From Isoetes taiwanensis (Eukaryota; Streptophyta; Lycopodiopsida; Isoetales; Isoetaceae), in contig JAJEKV010000573.1 in assembly GCA_021234155.1 (NCBI GenBank), positions 1 to 64,000 on the forward strand: a stretch of DNA of 64,000 nt, in the 5' to 3' direction. The translations under genes and the position numbers were made by a program. Every line of letters begins with the position of its first letter. Positions within the stretch are counted from its first letter, which is position 1. A model generated the notes under the pieces. That model was given only the letters and a program-made list of their open reading frames with translations, had not been told where the DNA came from and made no database searches. Of the stretch, positions 45,781 to 58,233 are shown one piece after another.

Positions 45781-46902
45781 TGGCCCACATGTCACATAGC
45801 AACAAACCAGGGAAGAACCATAGTGAAAAACTATACCAACAAACCTCAGTGAAAAACTCTAGATATTTACAATATGGATATACCACGTTGAAAACCCTTA
45901 GATGAAAACCACACTATTTAACTGCCTATCGCATCGATCCGAGACATCGGATCGCCATTCTAGAATGGGACGAGCATGCATGTCATGCATGCATCGCGGT
46001 AGCGATGCCCGCTTTTTGGTTGGGAGTTCGCTATTTCAGCGCCAAGCCGCGATCCACGCCTCACTCCGCCGCTCTCTCCCCGCCAGCATCCTTTTATTCT
46101 TTGAACCCACCCTCCCCTTCTTTGTTTATTATATTTTGTACAAGTTCTGTTTTATCATGTTTTTCACCCACCGGGTGATGCTATTCTCGGGTATGTTTCT
46201 CGTTATTGTGTTGGTGATGCGTGTACAGTTGGCGAAGGCAGCATCCGCTTTTCGACTTCTCCATGCGGGGTTTTTGGGAGCGATTCTATGCCTTTTACGC
46301 TTGTCTAAGCCCCTGCCGGTCAAGGCTTATCACTAGGGTTTTTCCCTCTAAAACCCGAAAGGGCTGGTTTTTAATCCCGATAAGCTTTCTCGGCAGTACC
46401 TCACCCACTCATCTATTAGCATTGTATTTGTTTTGGGGTCCAAATGATATAATTGGATTTTCCCTTTATTTTTCGTGGGTAGTTTGCATGTGTGCGGCTA
46501 CCCACTGTCCACCATTGTAGAAGATCTGCTGAGATGAATGAGAAGCCTATCTATAGAATTCAACACATTAACCCACTTAGTAACATTAGTTTATTTTAGT
46601 GGTTTACTATAAAAAATAACCCATAAAACTGATACCAGTCCTTTTTTGGGGCATTGTGTTATGTCTATATACAATTGATCAGCATGGACCTGGTAATGGT
46701 ATTGCATTCGCATAAGGTATCTCATCTTCATAACTTGTGGCATCATTTGATTAAGTCATGTGTTTGGCTTGTACTGCTCATTACAAATGGTGAGGCTTCT
46801 CGAGCTCCCTTATAGGCATCCTGCAAGACAGCTAGAACTATAATATTTGCCTGATGTTCTAGCAGAAAGACAGGTTATGGGCTTAAAAAAAGAGGCTTAT
46901 TG
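45781..46902. other. GC-richer island with palindromes, then plain sequence
   Basis: 45930-46340 is clearly more GC-rich than its surroundings. A 144-codon plus frame (45902-46336) spans the island; its C-terminal half is hydrophobic (FVYYILYKFCFIMFF, MFLVIVLVMRV), but I recognise no family and the frame may be a by-product of composition. From 46400 to 46900 nothing is seen. Confidence 0.4.
45935..46008. repeat. Cluster of four perfect palindromes
   Basis: Within 74 bp lie CGATCCGA-GACA-TCGGATCG (45935-45954), ATTCTAGAAT (45957-45966), GCATGCAT-GTC-ATGCATGC (45974-45992) and GCATCGC-GGTA-GCGATGC (45991-46008). All stems are perfect and loops are 0-4 bases. Confidence 0.85.
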
Positions 46903-47120
46903 GAAGACAAAGATGTGAATTCACATTGAAAACCTTATGCCAAAGGGATAAGTTACAATGTTGGAAAAAAAATGGCTTATGCTATTGGGGGAAGACAAAG
47001 ATGTGAATACATTTGAAAACCGTATGCCAAAGAGACAAGTTACAACGTTGAAAAACAAGGGTTATGAGTTTGATGAAAGACAAAGATGTGAATTTACATT
47101 TGAACACCATATGGCTTACA
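46903..47120 (+). repeat. Tandem repeat of about 86 bp, three copies
   Basis: GAAGACAAAGATGTGAAT-type starts occur at 46903, 46991 and 47075. Each is followed by an ACATTTGAAAACC-like and a TATGCCAAAG(G/A)GA(T/C)AAGT block in the first two copies. A 63-codon frame (46958-47149) covers the last two copies and gives a repeated (D/R)(K/Q)(D/R)(V/C)(N/E)xFE motif. It could come from a repeat protein or be fortuitous. Confidence 0.7.
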
Positions 47121-47149
47121 TGGAACACAAAGAAAGGATGATGACTTAA

Positions 47150-47890
47150 AGCAAGCAAAGCAGCCTAGATCAAGCATCTCTTATAATCTTTGTAGTTGTT
47201 CACATATTTGCAAACATGACGACATAAAGATAATGTTCTATCATGGAGTGCAAATGTTATGCCATCCAAACACTTCATATAAGGACAAATATGTACACGA
47301 CTCTTCTCTGCCAGTTTTTCATTCATTGCATATTTAAAAATGCAAAATGGTCCTAGAGCTCCACTTTTGTAGCATTTTGTAAACAAATTAGTACCTTAGT
47401 CTAATTAATGATATTTAAACGTACATTTTTGTCACATATCATTTAAGGTAAGACTTTGAAAATCTTCGAGGTTGATGCCACTTGTTTTGTATCAAGTCAT
47501 GATGAGGTTGTTAGGAGGAACAGTATGCTGATCTATCTAATAAAGAAAATAGACCGAACCTAAGTAGAAAATAGGAAAAAAAATCAGCTTCCAGGTTTTC
47601 TTGGCACATTTCCATAATTGACTTGCGCTTGTAAATGTTGTATGTATTAACAAAGTTGAGAAGGCAATATCTACACAACCAATTGTAAGTCCATGTTTTT
47701 GTTATATTATGTCAACGTTTCTTTTATATTTGTTGGTAATCTATTCTTTATTTTCCAATATCGAGAAAAATGGGCACTTCATTCTTACCAACCATCATCT
47801 TACAGATAAGTTTTGCCCAAGTATTTTCTGCAATAGACTCATCATAGCCTCCCCTCAAACTTGCAACTACAATTTATTTCTTAAAGAAGA
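47150..47890. other. No gene seen
   Basis: AT-rich. This is where the 5' LTR and gag of the following copia element would be expected, but I find neither, so that element is truncated at its 5' side or was copied only in part. Confidence 0.4.
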
Positions 47891-49708
47891 CATCCAATGC
47901 TTCATGCCCTTCATGCATATTGTATATTTCATGGAGCTAAGCATCCAACACCACTTGCTATTACACTTGACCACTTTGTGTGCATCTTTGATAAGACGGT
48001 TTGTAAGGTTATCAGAAATAATAAAGTTGAGTTTTTGGCAATTCGAGTCGGTAATTTGTTTGAATTTACAAATGAAACTGCATTAACAGTGTTGACATAG
48101 ACGAAGCTACAACAGACTTGTGGCACGAGCGATTAGCTCATACTCAGTTAAGAAACATAAACATGATGATAAAGGAAAATAAGCTTAAAGGCAAGTTGAG
48201 TGATGGCTGTAGGAAGAAACTTTGTTACGGATGCATGTTGGGAAAACATTCGAGACTGCCATTCACAAAGAAAGCAAAAAGAGCCAAGGATGTTTTGGAG
48301 CTAGTACATTCAGATCTATGTGGACCAATTAACGTGCAAGGAAGAACTGGAAAAAGGTATTTTCTTACTTTTGTTGATGACTACAGCAGGAGATGTAAAT
48401 GCTACTTACTCAGAAAGAAAAATGAAGCTTATGATGCTTTTAAAGCATTTCTAGTAGAAAGCGAAAGAGAAACTGGAAAAAAATTCAAATGTTTAAGAAG
48501 TGACAGGGGTGGAGAATATATCTCAAAAAGGTTCAAACTGTTTTGCAGATTGCATGGTATTGCGAGGCAATTAACCTGTGCATAGACTCCACAGCAAAAT
48601 GGAGTTTCAGAGAGAAAGAATCGAACAATTTTAAATGCCACAAGGGCAATGCTGAAACATTCTGGATTACCTAATTACCTTTGGGAAGAAGTGGTTCAAA
48701 CAGCAGTATATATTCCTACCAAGCATTAGTGTAGCTGGAAGAATTCCTGAAGAGCTTTGGAATCCAGGTGTTAGTATTGACTTTTCTAAATTCAAGGCAT
48801 ATGGATGCTTAGGGTATGTACACGTGCCTGAGAAACTCAGAAAGAAAATAGATGATAGATCACAAGCTGCTTTTTTGGTAGGCTATGATTTACAGAGTAA
48901 AGCATATAGAATGTTTGAACCGAACACAAAGAAGATAATTATAAGTAGAGATGTGACATTTGAAGAATGTACGCTCTACAAAAAATATAAACGAGATCAT
49001 ATCAGGCCAGTTCATGATGAGAAAATTGATATGAAGCTCAATGATAGGGCTGTTCTTTTCGATTATGACAGTGATAGTAGTGAAGTAGAGAAAAATTATG
49101 CTAATAAATCTCAAGAAGATGATGTGATTACAGAAAAATTTCAGCAAGTACAAGATGGACTTGAGTCACTTGATCATGGTATTGAGAAAAGAAAGAGTGA
49201 AATGCAAAAATTAACTGAGGAAACAAAGCAAGATATTGAAGCTTATGGCAGGTTGGACACAGGCAGGAGTAAAAGATTGCAAAGTGAGGAGGAAATACAT
49301 AATATCTTAGCAGTTTTGAATGATCTTCCTATGACATCTGAGGAAGCTATGACATCCGATCACAAGAATGAATGGAAGGACGCCATGCTAGCTGAAATGA
49401 GATCATTTCAGGAAAACAGAACATATGAGCTTGTTGGAAAACCACAAGGGAAGAACATCGTTGGTTGCAAATGGATATATAGGATAAAAACTGGACCTGA
49501 TGGCAAATCGAAAAGGTACAAAGCAAGACTTGTTGCTCAAGGCTTTTCTCAGAAAGAAGGTTTTGATTTTGATGAAACCTTTGCACCAATAGTCAAATTG
49601 ACAAGTATTAGACTCTTACTGGCATTGATTGTACATCATATGGATGTATCTATAGCATTTTTAAATGCTAGTATAGAAGAAGAAATTTACATGTATAAGG
49701 CTCCATGA
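47891..49708 (+). pseudogene. Copia pol, first part: protease end, integrase, start of reverse transcriptase
   Basis: CKVIRNNKVEFLAIRVGNLF (about 48000-48060) fits the region before the integrase. Next is DLWHERLAHTQLRN (from 48109), the HxxxH start of the integrase zinc domain, and CYGCMLGKHSRLPF (CxxC). The core has LVHSDLCGPI, FVDDYSR and LRSDRGGEY, i.e. the first two acidic residues of the D,D35E site. A stop at 48583 and a shift at about 48710 break it before the third. From 48824 a 294-codon frame covers the acidic linker and the reverse-transcriptase start (EAMTSDHKNEWKDAMLAEM, NIVGCKWIYRIK, YKARLVAQGFSQKEGFDF, IAFLNASIEEEIYM). It stops at the nested LINE. Confidence 0.85.
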
Positions 49709-52700
49709 TTTTTTTTTTTTTTGAAGAACTGTGTCATCAATATATTAAAAGAATGGTAATGTTACAAAGCAAGTGAGGAGGAAGGAGAATCGCCCCAAAG
49801 AGACAAGTTGATACCTCGACACTCCACAACAAACTCACGTAAAAAATCGACTCCCAACAAATTGCATAAAACCGCCCATCACCATCTACAACACCCAAGA
49901 AGTCCCGCCAAATGACAAACTTCCGCTCTACTACTCCCCGAGAACACCGTAAAGCTTTTGAAATAGCTTGTACCGAAGTCGAGGAATCGAGAGGCAAGCG
50001 CTGCCAATCCCCTAAAGATCCACAACCGCCGCCTAAATCAGCTACACCAACCAAGCCACGACAGATGCAAGGCTTGCCGCCGCAAGAGCGGCCAAGCACT
50101 AGGATATACATGAAGCAAAGAATCTGGCGGCTGGTCAATCTCACCAAAATGCAGGCCCTAACCCAATCCCGGGCAAACGCAAGTGAGGGCATAAAACTAG
50201 ACAATGCTCCACGCCTCACCGATGAAGGCCACAACAAGGGCAGAGAGGGCTCACACCCGCCTAAACCGACTCACAAGGGCATTCACCTCGGGATACAAAT
50301 GGGTGCACCACCGCCACGTAAGCACCCCTAACCTTTGGTGGGAAGAAGCCCATGTCCACGCCCAAACCGAAAGCCATCGAACCCGAAGCCGCAGAGACCA
50401 CTTGCCCAAGGGCAAGTAGGTCATGAATAGCCAAGACCCTAAGAAGAAGACCGCGACAAAGCAAAAAGACACAACATCCGAATGAACCTCCCAAACCTGC
50501 ACCACCACATCATCCCCGAGTGACTATAGGTATGTGTAGCTAATACTCCCCGCCACGTGTTCCCGTGATAGCCCGGTCACTGCCCTCAAAGCGAAAGCGA
50601 GCTCAAAAGAATTCCTAACGGCTAGCTGACCACCCCAATACCAATCCTCCAAGGTGAGCACAAAGCAGCTCGCCTCCAACGGGCTCAAGGCCCGAGCATG
50701 TACACACACAGTGGCAGCCAAGGGCAAGCGCCTGGGGGTAGAGGAACCCACAAGAAAGGAGAAGAGTGGTGATAAACCGAGGCATAATCTAGCTGGGAAG
50801 AGCACACACACATGATCCCAAGCCCCCAACACTTAGGAGAAAAGGGGATGCATGTGGGAAAGGCTCTGAGACCATACAACGGTGCCTGTGGCAACTCCAC
50901 ATGCAATGCGGCGGCTCCCAAACGCCACACAATGGCTTAAGGGACTGCAACAACAAAGGCCGCACTGTGAGAAGATGCTCCATCCCGTAATGCTCCAAAC
51001 AAACTTGAGACCAACACCTTACTATGCAGCGCCAAATCCAAAATGGCTAAGCCCCCATCCTCCTGGGCTGAGACACTTCCACCAAGCCACTTTAACAACC
51101 GCCACACCCTCCCCATGGAAACATCCCTCCAAAGGGAATACCCAATGCCTTAGTACACACATTACCCGGAAGCACCTTCCAAGGGAATGGAGCCAAACAA
51201 GGGGGAGGCGGAGTCACTGGGCCCATAATGCTGAGAAAGCACTTACCCTAATTCAAGAATGCCCGAGGCCAAGGAGAAAGTATCCAACAAACCCTTCACA
51301 TTCAAGAAATTCCTCTCTTTCGCCGCCACCAAGAAGAGGGAAAGTGTCATCCGCGAACCGTTAATAACTGGCCGCTACCATCCCGCATCCAAGCCCATCC
51401 ACCACTCCCTCCTCGCAGCCAAAAACAATCGAGACAAGGCTCCGCCTACAATCGTAAACAAAAACGGCGCCAAAGGGCACCCTGACGCACCCTCCGCCTA
51501 AGGAGAAAAGGCGGAGGGTTCACCCCGCACACCACCGTAGCCCGTATCGCGACCTATGCGCCTTCATGATCGTTTCTGAAGCGTGGACCATGTTCTCAAC
51601 GCCAACATCATGGCGCATAAGAACTCCTAACGGGACACTATCGTAAGCTTTGGCAAAGTCGTTTAAGATAGGCAATGCCTTGACAGGTTCTTCCGCCCAA
51701 CAAAGGCCCATATAAGCTACGCAACATTAGTCAAAATGTTCCTCCTGGGGACAAACCCGCATCAAGACCTTACTAATGGAAGAAGTCAACACCGACTTCA
51801 ACTATACGCCGGGGCTTTCGTAATAATCTTATACACGAGGACAACAAGGAGATAGGCCTCCAATCATTAATTGTAGAAGGTTTGCTTAATCTTAGGAATC
51901 AAGGAAATGCATGTGGTATTCAAGATCCTATCCATTTGAGAGGACTGTAAAGAACTCAAGATACACCTGGTACAATCACTCACCACCCACTCCCAATAAG
52001 TCTGAAAGAACTCCACAGGGATGCCATCCAGCCCAGAACATTTATCATTGGCCATGCACATACATGCCACCGCTAAATCCTCTGGAGAGCTCTCGCTCAA
52101 GCTCTCACGGTGGTGAGGAATAGATGGCTTAACGACCCCCAAAACAAGCTCCTACATCTGGCCGCTCATAGGGAAGAGAGTCTTGTTGTTAAAAACCACG
52201 AGAAATGGGCATGCACATACCTCTGCAAATCACGCGGGATCCTCCAAAGTCGGCCATCGTGCAAAGCAGGGACGCCATAGATAGATCGATATCGCCACGC
52301 TTAGCCTGCACCGAAAAGAACACCACTAACTTATGTCCCCCTCCTTCAACCGGTGGGTACGCCTTCACACGTGCCTCCCCCGCGACTTTGACCTGCCCCG
52401 AGCAACAATACGCTGCAACACCGTGCATTCTCCCTAATGCCATCAGAAAGCCGCGCCGAATCCTCTCCAACTCCCCGATAGAGACCATGCAACTCCCCGC
52501 CGTTCGGCCGCACCACGTTGCCTACCAAAGACCTCAGCAAAATGCTTCACCTTGGCTAACGCTAGCCGGTCTACCAGACATACCCTTCAGAGATGAAAAG
52601 GTATCAAGCCACAACTCTGGCACTGGGCCGAAATCCGCATCAGCCGGTAAGCCGGGTGTTCAAACGGAACACCGCCCTAGAGGGGGCCGAGAGGCAATCG

Positions 52701-53352
52701 CACCCCGACCGACAAAACCTGAGGGTAATGATCAGAAATGGAGGTAGACAAAATGTTACTCAAGCGCAAAGGGCACACCATCCAAATGCGCATGGAAAGC
52801 ATAACACCGGTCATGCCTAGCATACGCCGACCCGCACCAATGCACTATTACAATAGGTGAAAGACAAGTCCCCAGGGACCTCAACCAAGGCCAAATCCAC
52901 GCAACAAAGCGAGACCACTGGTCCCTCTCAAACTCATGCACAACCGGGTTCGAATCCAGAAGCGATCCTCTACTCGCTCTACCATATTGAAGTCCCCTAA
53001 CAACAACCAAAGCGACTGCAACCCACCAAGGGCTCGCAACTTATTCCAAACTGGCCCATAAAGCCCCGAGAAGGCTGATTAGGGGCATAAACATTAACAC
53101 ACCCCCACTCTTGCCCTCCCTCCAACCACTTAATTATTGCCCACCCGACCACACATCGCTTCCTTGGTCGTGACACGCACATCCATCCTCCAAGCAATAA
53201 GAGTACCCTACTAGTCCGCCTGTAGAAGAAGAAGGAATAGAGGCAATCAGCCTACCAACCATATTCATGAGCCTAGACATATCACCCCTGCGGGACACTT
53301 ATGCCCTCGAATGCAACAATATTAGGACGAATAGGCCAATTTGAGGAATGTG
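49709..53352 (-). mobile_element. LINE nested in the copia element, 5'-truncated
   Basis: On the plus strand the insert begins with a run of T (49709-49723), the tail of a minus-strand LINE. Minus-strand ORF2 traces follow: endonuclease near 53200-53050 (WAIIKWLEGGQEWGCVNVYA, then PNQPSRGFMGQF) and the start of the reverse transcriptase at 52142-51867 (ANDKCSGLDGIPVEFFQTYW, then TTCISLIPKIKQ). The endonuclease N-terminus is missing, so the copy is truncated near 53352. Flanks AGGCTCCATGATT (left) and AGGCTCCGTGGATT (right) are an altered target-site duplication of about 13 bp. The insert is GC-richer than its surroundings, and its coding part is far more decayed than that of the LINE at 36.6 kb. 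Confidence 0.8.
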
Positions 53353-53354
53353 GG

Positions 53355-54560
53355 ACACTTAGGCTCCGTGGATTTGAGGAAGGTGGAAATAATGTTTGGA
53401 AACTAAATCGTGCAGTCTACGGTTTAAAGCAATCGCCGAGACAATGGTATAAGTGCATAGATGGATATTTAAAGGAACAAAATTTCTCGAAACTTAAAGC
53501 AGATGGTAATTTGTATATCTACAGGGATGGAGAGAATATCTGTATAACTGCACTCTATGTTGATGACTGTATTATGGCAGCCACCAACATACAATGCTTA
53601 AAGCATTGCAAGAATATCTTGAAGAAAAAGTTTAAAATGACGGATCTTAATGAGTTAAAGACCTTTCTAGGGATGGAAGTAAATATAGACAGACAAAAGG
53701 GTTTACTTTGTTTGAATCAAACTAAGAGTGTTCACAGCCTATTAAAGAAGTTCAATATGATTGATTGTAAATCAGCCAAGACTCCAATAGTGCCAGGACA
53801 GAAAATCTGTAAGGACATGTGTCCTAAATCAGAGGCTGAAGCAAAAGAAATGGAAAAAACACCCTACAGGCAACTAATAGGTTGCTTGATCTATCTGGCA
53901 AATGGTTCAAGACCGGACATTACATATGCTGTAAACATGCTAAGTAGATTTTGTAACAATCCAGGGAAAGGGCATTGGATAGCTGCAAAGCGTGTACTGA
54001 AATACCTAAAAGGCACATCAGATCATGGTCTAATTTACAGCTCTACAAACTTGATCTTGGATGCATTTCATCGATTCGTGGGGAGGAGATCTTGATACAA
54101 GGCCAGTCTATACGGCCTATGCAATGATGCTAGGTGGAGCAGCCATCGCATGGAAGAGCAAGAAGCAAACTGCAATAGCCTTATCAACGGCTGAGGCATA
54201 ATATGCTGCTGCAGCTTTGGCCACTAAGGAAATTATTTGGTTGAGAAGTTTATTAAATGAGTTAGGCATTAAACAAGAAAATGCCATTTGTTCTACATTG
54301 TGATAACATGAGTTGCATTGCTTTCTCATAAAGAATCGCACTACATGAAAGAACCAAGCATGTAGAATTGCAAATGCATTTTATCGGGAACATTGTAGAC
54401 GAAAAAATTATATCGATTGAGTATGCGTGCATACAGATCTTGACTGTCTGTAGATTCCATGAGTTAAAGACAAAAGCTGGTGTGTGGATCTTTCCTAACA
54501 AGAGACACAGGTTAATGGGGAGCCGAATTGAAGCAAAGATATTACAAAGAAACATTCTCT
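53355..54560 (+). pseudogene. Copia pol, second part: reverse transcriptase core and RNase H
   Basis: Just right of the nested LINE the copia frame resumes: FEEGGNNVWKLNRAVYGLKQ, then SPRQWYKC, ALYVDDCIMAAT (catalytic YVDD at 53555-53566), FLGMEVNIDRQKGLLCLNQ, PYRQLIGCLIYLANGSRPDI and AVNMLSRF. The long frame ends at 54095 by a shift. RNase H follows in pieces: WKSKKQTAIALSTAEA, stop, YAAAALATKEIIWLRSLL, and further on KHVELQMHFI. Together with 47891-49708 it formed one polyprotein. Several stops in RNase H mean it was dead or dying regardless of the LINE. Confidence 0.85.
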
Positions 54561-54607
54561 GCAAGTAAAAACAGCACAAGATAGAGTTAAGACATGATGG
54601 GGGAGTG

Positions 54608-55645
54608 TAAAGGTTTGTGAAGTTTTTCATGTCTTAACTCAGGGTTGCTAGGAAATACTGGGGTGTCATCGATTCATAAAACCGAACGAATATACATGTA
54701 ATTAAAAAGCTGTTTAAGAAAGTGCAGAAGATATCGGGCCAGGTGCCAACTACAGAGAAGAATTCTGATCACCGAGATTGACAGATGCAGTGGTACCTTG
54801 GCTTTGCAGATTGTATTCTAGAGTAACCGGGATTTGATCAGAGAAAGGAAGTAATCGGATTGTTCAGCGGCACAGAAGAATGGACCGAAAGTTAGCATTT
54901 TGTCTTTGAAATATTTACTGTTCACTTGGGCTATAATTTGTTTGCTATTCGTTCGACCATTTCGACCATTAAAATATATTTGGTTCATTATTTAAGCTTA
55001 ATAAGAAACGTGTTTGATAATTCTAAGGTGAAGACTTGAGAACCTCCTAGCTATATAACTTCAAAAACCTCTATCAGTTGCTTACTAAGCAACAATTTGG
55101 AGCTATTATATTTGCTTATTATCAAGCCGTTATTTCCCACCTATTACAATGACGCCATGGAAGGGATGCCTTAAAGAGTTGCAGTATGCTTTCTCATAAC
55201 ATGCATTCAAATGGGAATACACAATACAACTTTGGCATATTTTGGGCATCTGGCAATCATTAATCTGTTCATTAAAGTAGGCGCAAACATGTAAACACCC
55301 ATATTCTACACCTTTCTTAATTGGTTACAACTCTATACGACCAACACAATCTCATGAACTTAGTCAATTTGTGTTAATAAAACCTACATAACAATCACTA
55401 CATGACAGAGTAGCAACTTTACTAATAAACACGAACACTATTGATCTTGGGTTGGGTTCGTTTACTATCTCAGTCATGCCATAAGTTCGAGCCCAAATAG
55501 ACAATGAGCGCCATCTTGGACTAAGAAAATGACAACCTGCATTCCTAACATTTATGGCTCCACACAAAACAAACAAGACCCAACTCAAAAGAACGAAACA
55601 GAACCCATGAAAACCGGAGGGCAACCCCCTCGCTTCAAAGACCTT
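54608..55645. other. Possible 3' LTR remnant and flank
   Basis: Directly after the purine tract, TGTAAAGGTTTGTGAAG could be the start of the copia 3' LTR. Without a 5' LTR for comparison I cannot place its end. The rest to 55645 shows no gene. Confidence 0.35.
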
Positions 55646-56255
55646 CTTTTTTTTTTTTTTTTGGTTGTATGATGTCCAACATTTGAAGACAGGACAGGGT
55701 GTAAAACATGTCTAATATTCCATGCTCTCCTCTGCTAACTCTTCAAAGCAAGAATGCAATATTAAGATTTACGTCAGAATCATGCAGATTATTTTCTCCA
55801 CCTTCTGTTTGTGTACATTCTACATTTTGCTTCAAGACATCTTCGCATCCTATTGGCGCATTCTGCACTTCAATCATAGAGTGAATCCAAACAAATGCAT
55901 TTGTCTCTATGCTTTCACAAACATTTTCGCATGGTTGCAAAGCCAATAGTTCGTGTAGATCTTGGATAGAGAAAGAGGGAAAAAAAACTGCACAAACCCA
56001 CGCAAAATTTGTGCAATATAGGAAACTGGATAGGCCAACAATGGGTCCAACTAGAGAAAAATGTGAAGCGATGCACAATTGGGAAAATGTAGGATGTTGG
56101 CCACGAAAGAGGGCAACACATAGACCAATTGGTCCTGAGGACAATAAAATCTTTATCTCTCTCTTCCCCCCTCACTCTATCCCTCCCTCCCTCTCCTCCT
56201 CTCTCTCTCCCTCCCTAGCGACTTGCCTTCTCCACTCCCTAGAGCTCTTGGTCTA
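55646..56255 (-). CDS. Candidate exon next to an oligo-T run, product not recognised
   Basis: The frame on the minus strand (best part 55970-55743) reads DLHELLALQPCENVCESIET, NAFVWIHSMIEVQNAPIGCE, then NVECTQTEGGENNLHDSD. It is preceded by TTTTTTTCCCTCTTTCTCTATCCAAG|, a strong acceptor-like sequence. It is acidic and polar with no motif I know. Nearby are a run of 18 T (55646-55663) and, at 56155-56220, a CT-rich microsatellite. The run could be an element tail, making this part of an unrecognised insert. Confidence 0.25.
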
Positions 56256-57912
56256 ATTTCGATCTTTGGAGCTTCTGGCTACTTCTCTTCCTAGCTCCTT
56301 GCCTTCTCCACTCTCTAGAGATCATGGCCCTCGCTAGAGCTTTTGGCCACTCCCTCTCCTTAACTTCTTCCTTCTCCACTCTCTAGAGCTTTTGGACACT
56401 TTCTCTCGCTAGAGCTTTTTGGACACTTTCTCCTCGAGGGCTGTGGTCAAACTCTGGTTTGACTACAAATGTCATCCATCCAAGATTTCAAACAAATATA
56501 ATCCGTATTGTGACTAGTGTCTATCTTTCTTGAAGTCATTTGGGCTAAAATCCAGATAACAAATTACTTGAGAATTCTTCATTCCTTTCGATCACATCCT
56601 AAAAGAACTCCTGCGATAGCAAAAATCAATATTCCACCCCCAGGATTGAACCCTCCAAAATCCTCACATGCCAGCCACTGAGGATGAGGATTGCCTATGC
56701 TTGATTTACGCTATTCTAATACTTCATTGGCCTCCACCCCTTGAATACGTCCAAATTTAGACCCCCTTTCCAGCAACCCCTCCCCCCCAAATGGACACAT
56801 CATATTCAATTCTCTCCCCAACACATATGGAGATGCCTATAAAATCAAGTGACCGTTGGAAGAAAAACTTACATTAGAGGCTATCATAAACTCCATTCCG
56901 CTGTGCAAAATTGACCACACTGGCAAGATTTAGAGGCCTACACTAAGAAAAGTAGCAAGGGCAAAAGCAGATGCAATAATGATTGGCAAGAAGTCCTAAG
57001 GCCCCAAACATTTTTGATGTGTCTACTAGTTGTAATACTCGTATTGGAAGAAAGCATGACATACAAAGTGACTGAGCTTGCTAAGGAAATGACTCGTCGA
57101 GTTGCTGCTTTGGAACATTCATATTCTCATGCAACTAAGACACCTCCAGCTTCTTCTTCTTCAAAGGACAATGATTTGAATGTGAAATCCATGTCTAGTT
57201 CATCCTCCCCAAAGTTTAAGCACCCAAAAAAATGGGCATAAGAATTAACAGTCAACTTTGATATGGTATGAGCTCGTTCTAATTAAAGGCAAGAAGTGTC
57301 CTTAATATATAATAGGCAAGTGCTCGCTAAAAAAAGGCTAAAATCGTGGAGACATCTATAAATAGAAGCTAAACTTCAGTTGGCCATATCTCCACCGCCG
57401 GAGCTCAGACTAACATATAGCCGTCAGTGTAACTTGGCAATACATGGTATGCTAGAAGAAGAATCGGAGGACTTGCGACAAAAGGTATAGAATTCGGTGT
57501 TGGCTAAATTGGACCTCACAGTGCTGCAAATAGGGTAGAAGCATTTCTGTCCCATCGCCCACACATAATAAAATTTATAATCCCAACATTGAGTACTAAA
57601 ATGGATATCCTAAAGTAGACCAAGAGATTGAAACCTTTGTATTTGGATTTTGACCTTACTAAGTCACAACAATTAGCAAAATGCCAGGATTTATAAAGAG
57701 TCCATGACATTCAAAAGAATGATGGTAAGACTGCATTGTATCCATGGCAAAATGCTATCTTTACACCATCACATGCAACATTTGCTGATACATTTCATCA
57801 TGCTACCTAAACTCATTCCACTGTTGCTGGAGTTTATTCCTCCATTTCACATGCACACTCATAAGTTGCAAATGCGCATTCTGATACTTCATCTTTTGCC
57901 CCCACAACATCT
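56256..57912. other. No supportable gene
   Basis: 56270-56440 contains repeated phrases (CTCTCTAGAG, CTTGCCTTCTCCACT, AGAGCTTTTGG) forming an irregular short-period repeat. A frame at 57014-57241 (MTYKVTELAKEMTRRVAALE, then Ser-rich KFKHPKK) could be a gag-like or coiled-coil scrap; I cannot assign it. Confidence 0.35.
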
Positions 57913-57913
57913 T

Positions 57914-58233
57914 TCTTATGCACTAGCACCTCTAGTGACAACCACCTCACCCAAAAGGGCAGATCCTTCAAGGAAATCATTATCTAATGGGCCCCAACCT
58001 TTCTAGGCTTTATCACATACCCCACAGACCATCAATTCCTTCCCTTCCTCGAGATGCTTGTCCTCAAGCATGTGGAGCACCCCAATGTTGCCATAAGAAT
58101 TGAACCTTGGCTCTGATACGAAATGCTACGCACTAGCACCTCTAGTGATAACCAACTCACCAAAAGGGCAGATCCTTCAAGAAAATCATTTTTCAATGAG
58201 CCTCAATCTTTACCCCATCGATCATATTAATTT
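57914..58233 (+). repeat. Short direct repeat around a primer-binding-site-like sequence
   Basis: GCACTAGCACCTCTAGTGA begins copies near 57918 and 58130, each followed by AAAAGGGCAGATCCTTCAAG. Between them at 58109-58119 is GGCTCTGATAC, the reverse complement of GTATCAGAGCC, which is part of the initiator tRNA-Met primer site of plant LTR elements. Two copies of LTR-like sequence next to such a site suggest the remains of a minus-strand LTR retrotransposon. Confidence 0.5.

Larger units (their letters stand above)
47891..54607 (+). mobile_element. Second Ty1/copia element, split by a nested LINE
   Basis: The plus strand carries protease-end, integrase, reverse transcriptase and RNase H remnants in copia order from about 47.9 to 54.56 kb. 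A purine tract follows (GATGGGGGAGTGT, 54596-54608), where the 3' LTR should begin. The reverse-transcriptase region is cut at about 49707 and resumes at about 53355, with a minus-strand LINE between. No 5' LTR, primer-binding site or gag was found. The pieces belong to a different copia lineage from the element at 24.5-29.3 kb, judging by the integrase and polymerase motifs. Confidence 0.8.

Noticed and set aside
50204-52820. Many overlapping frames on both strands at 50-53 kb
   Set aside because: GC-rich decayed LINE sequence has few stops in any frame; only the minus-strand endonuclease and reverse-transcriptase traces match a family.
56155-56220. CT-rich run as a possible promoter element
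   Set aside because: It looks like a simple microsatellite, and no gene start could be tied to it.
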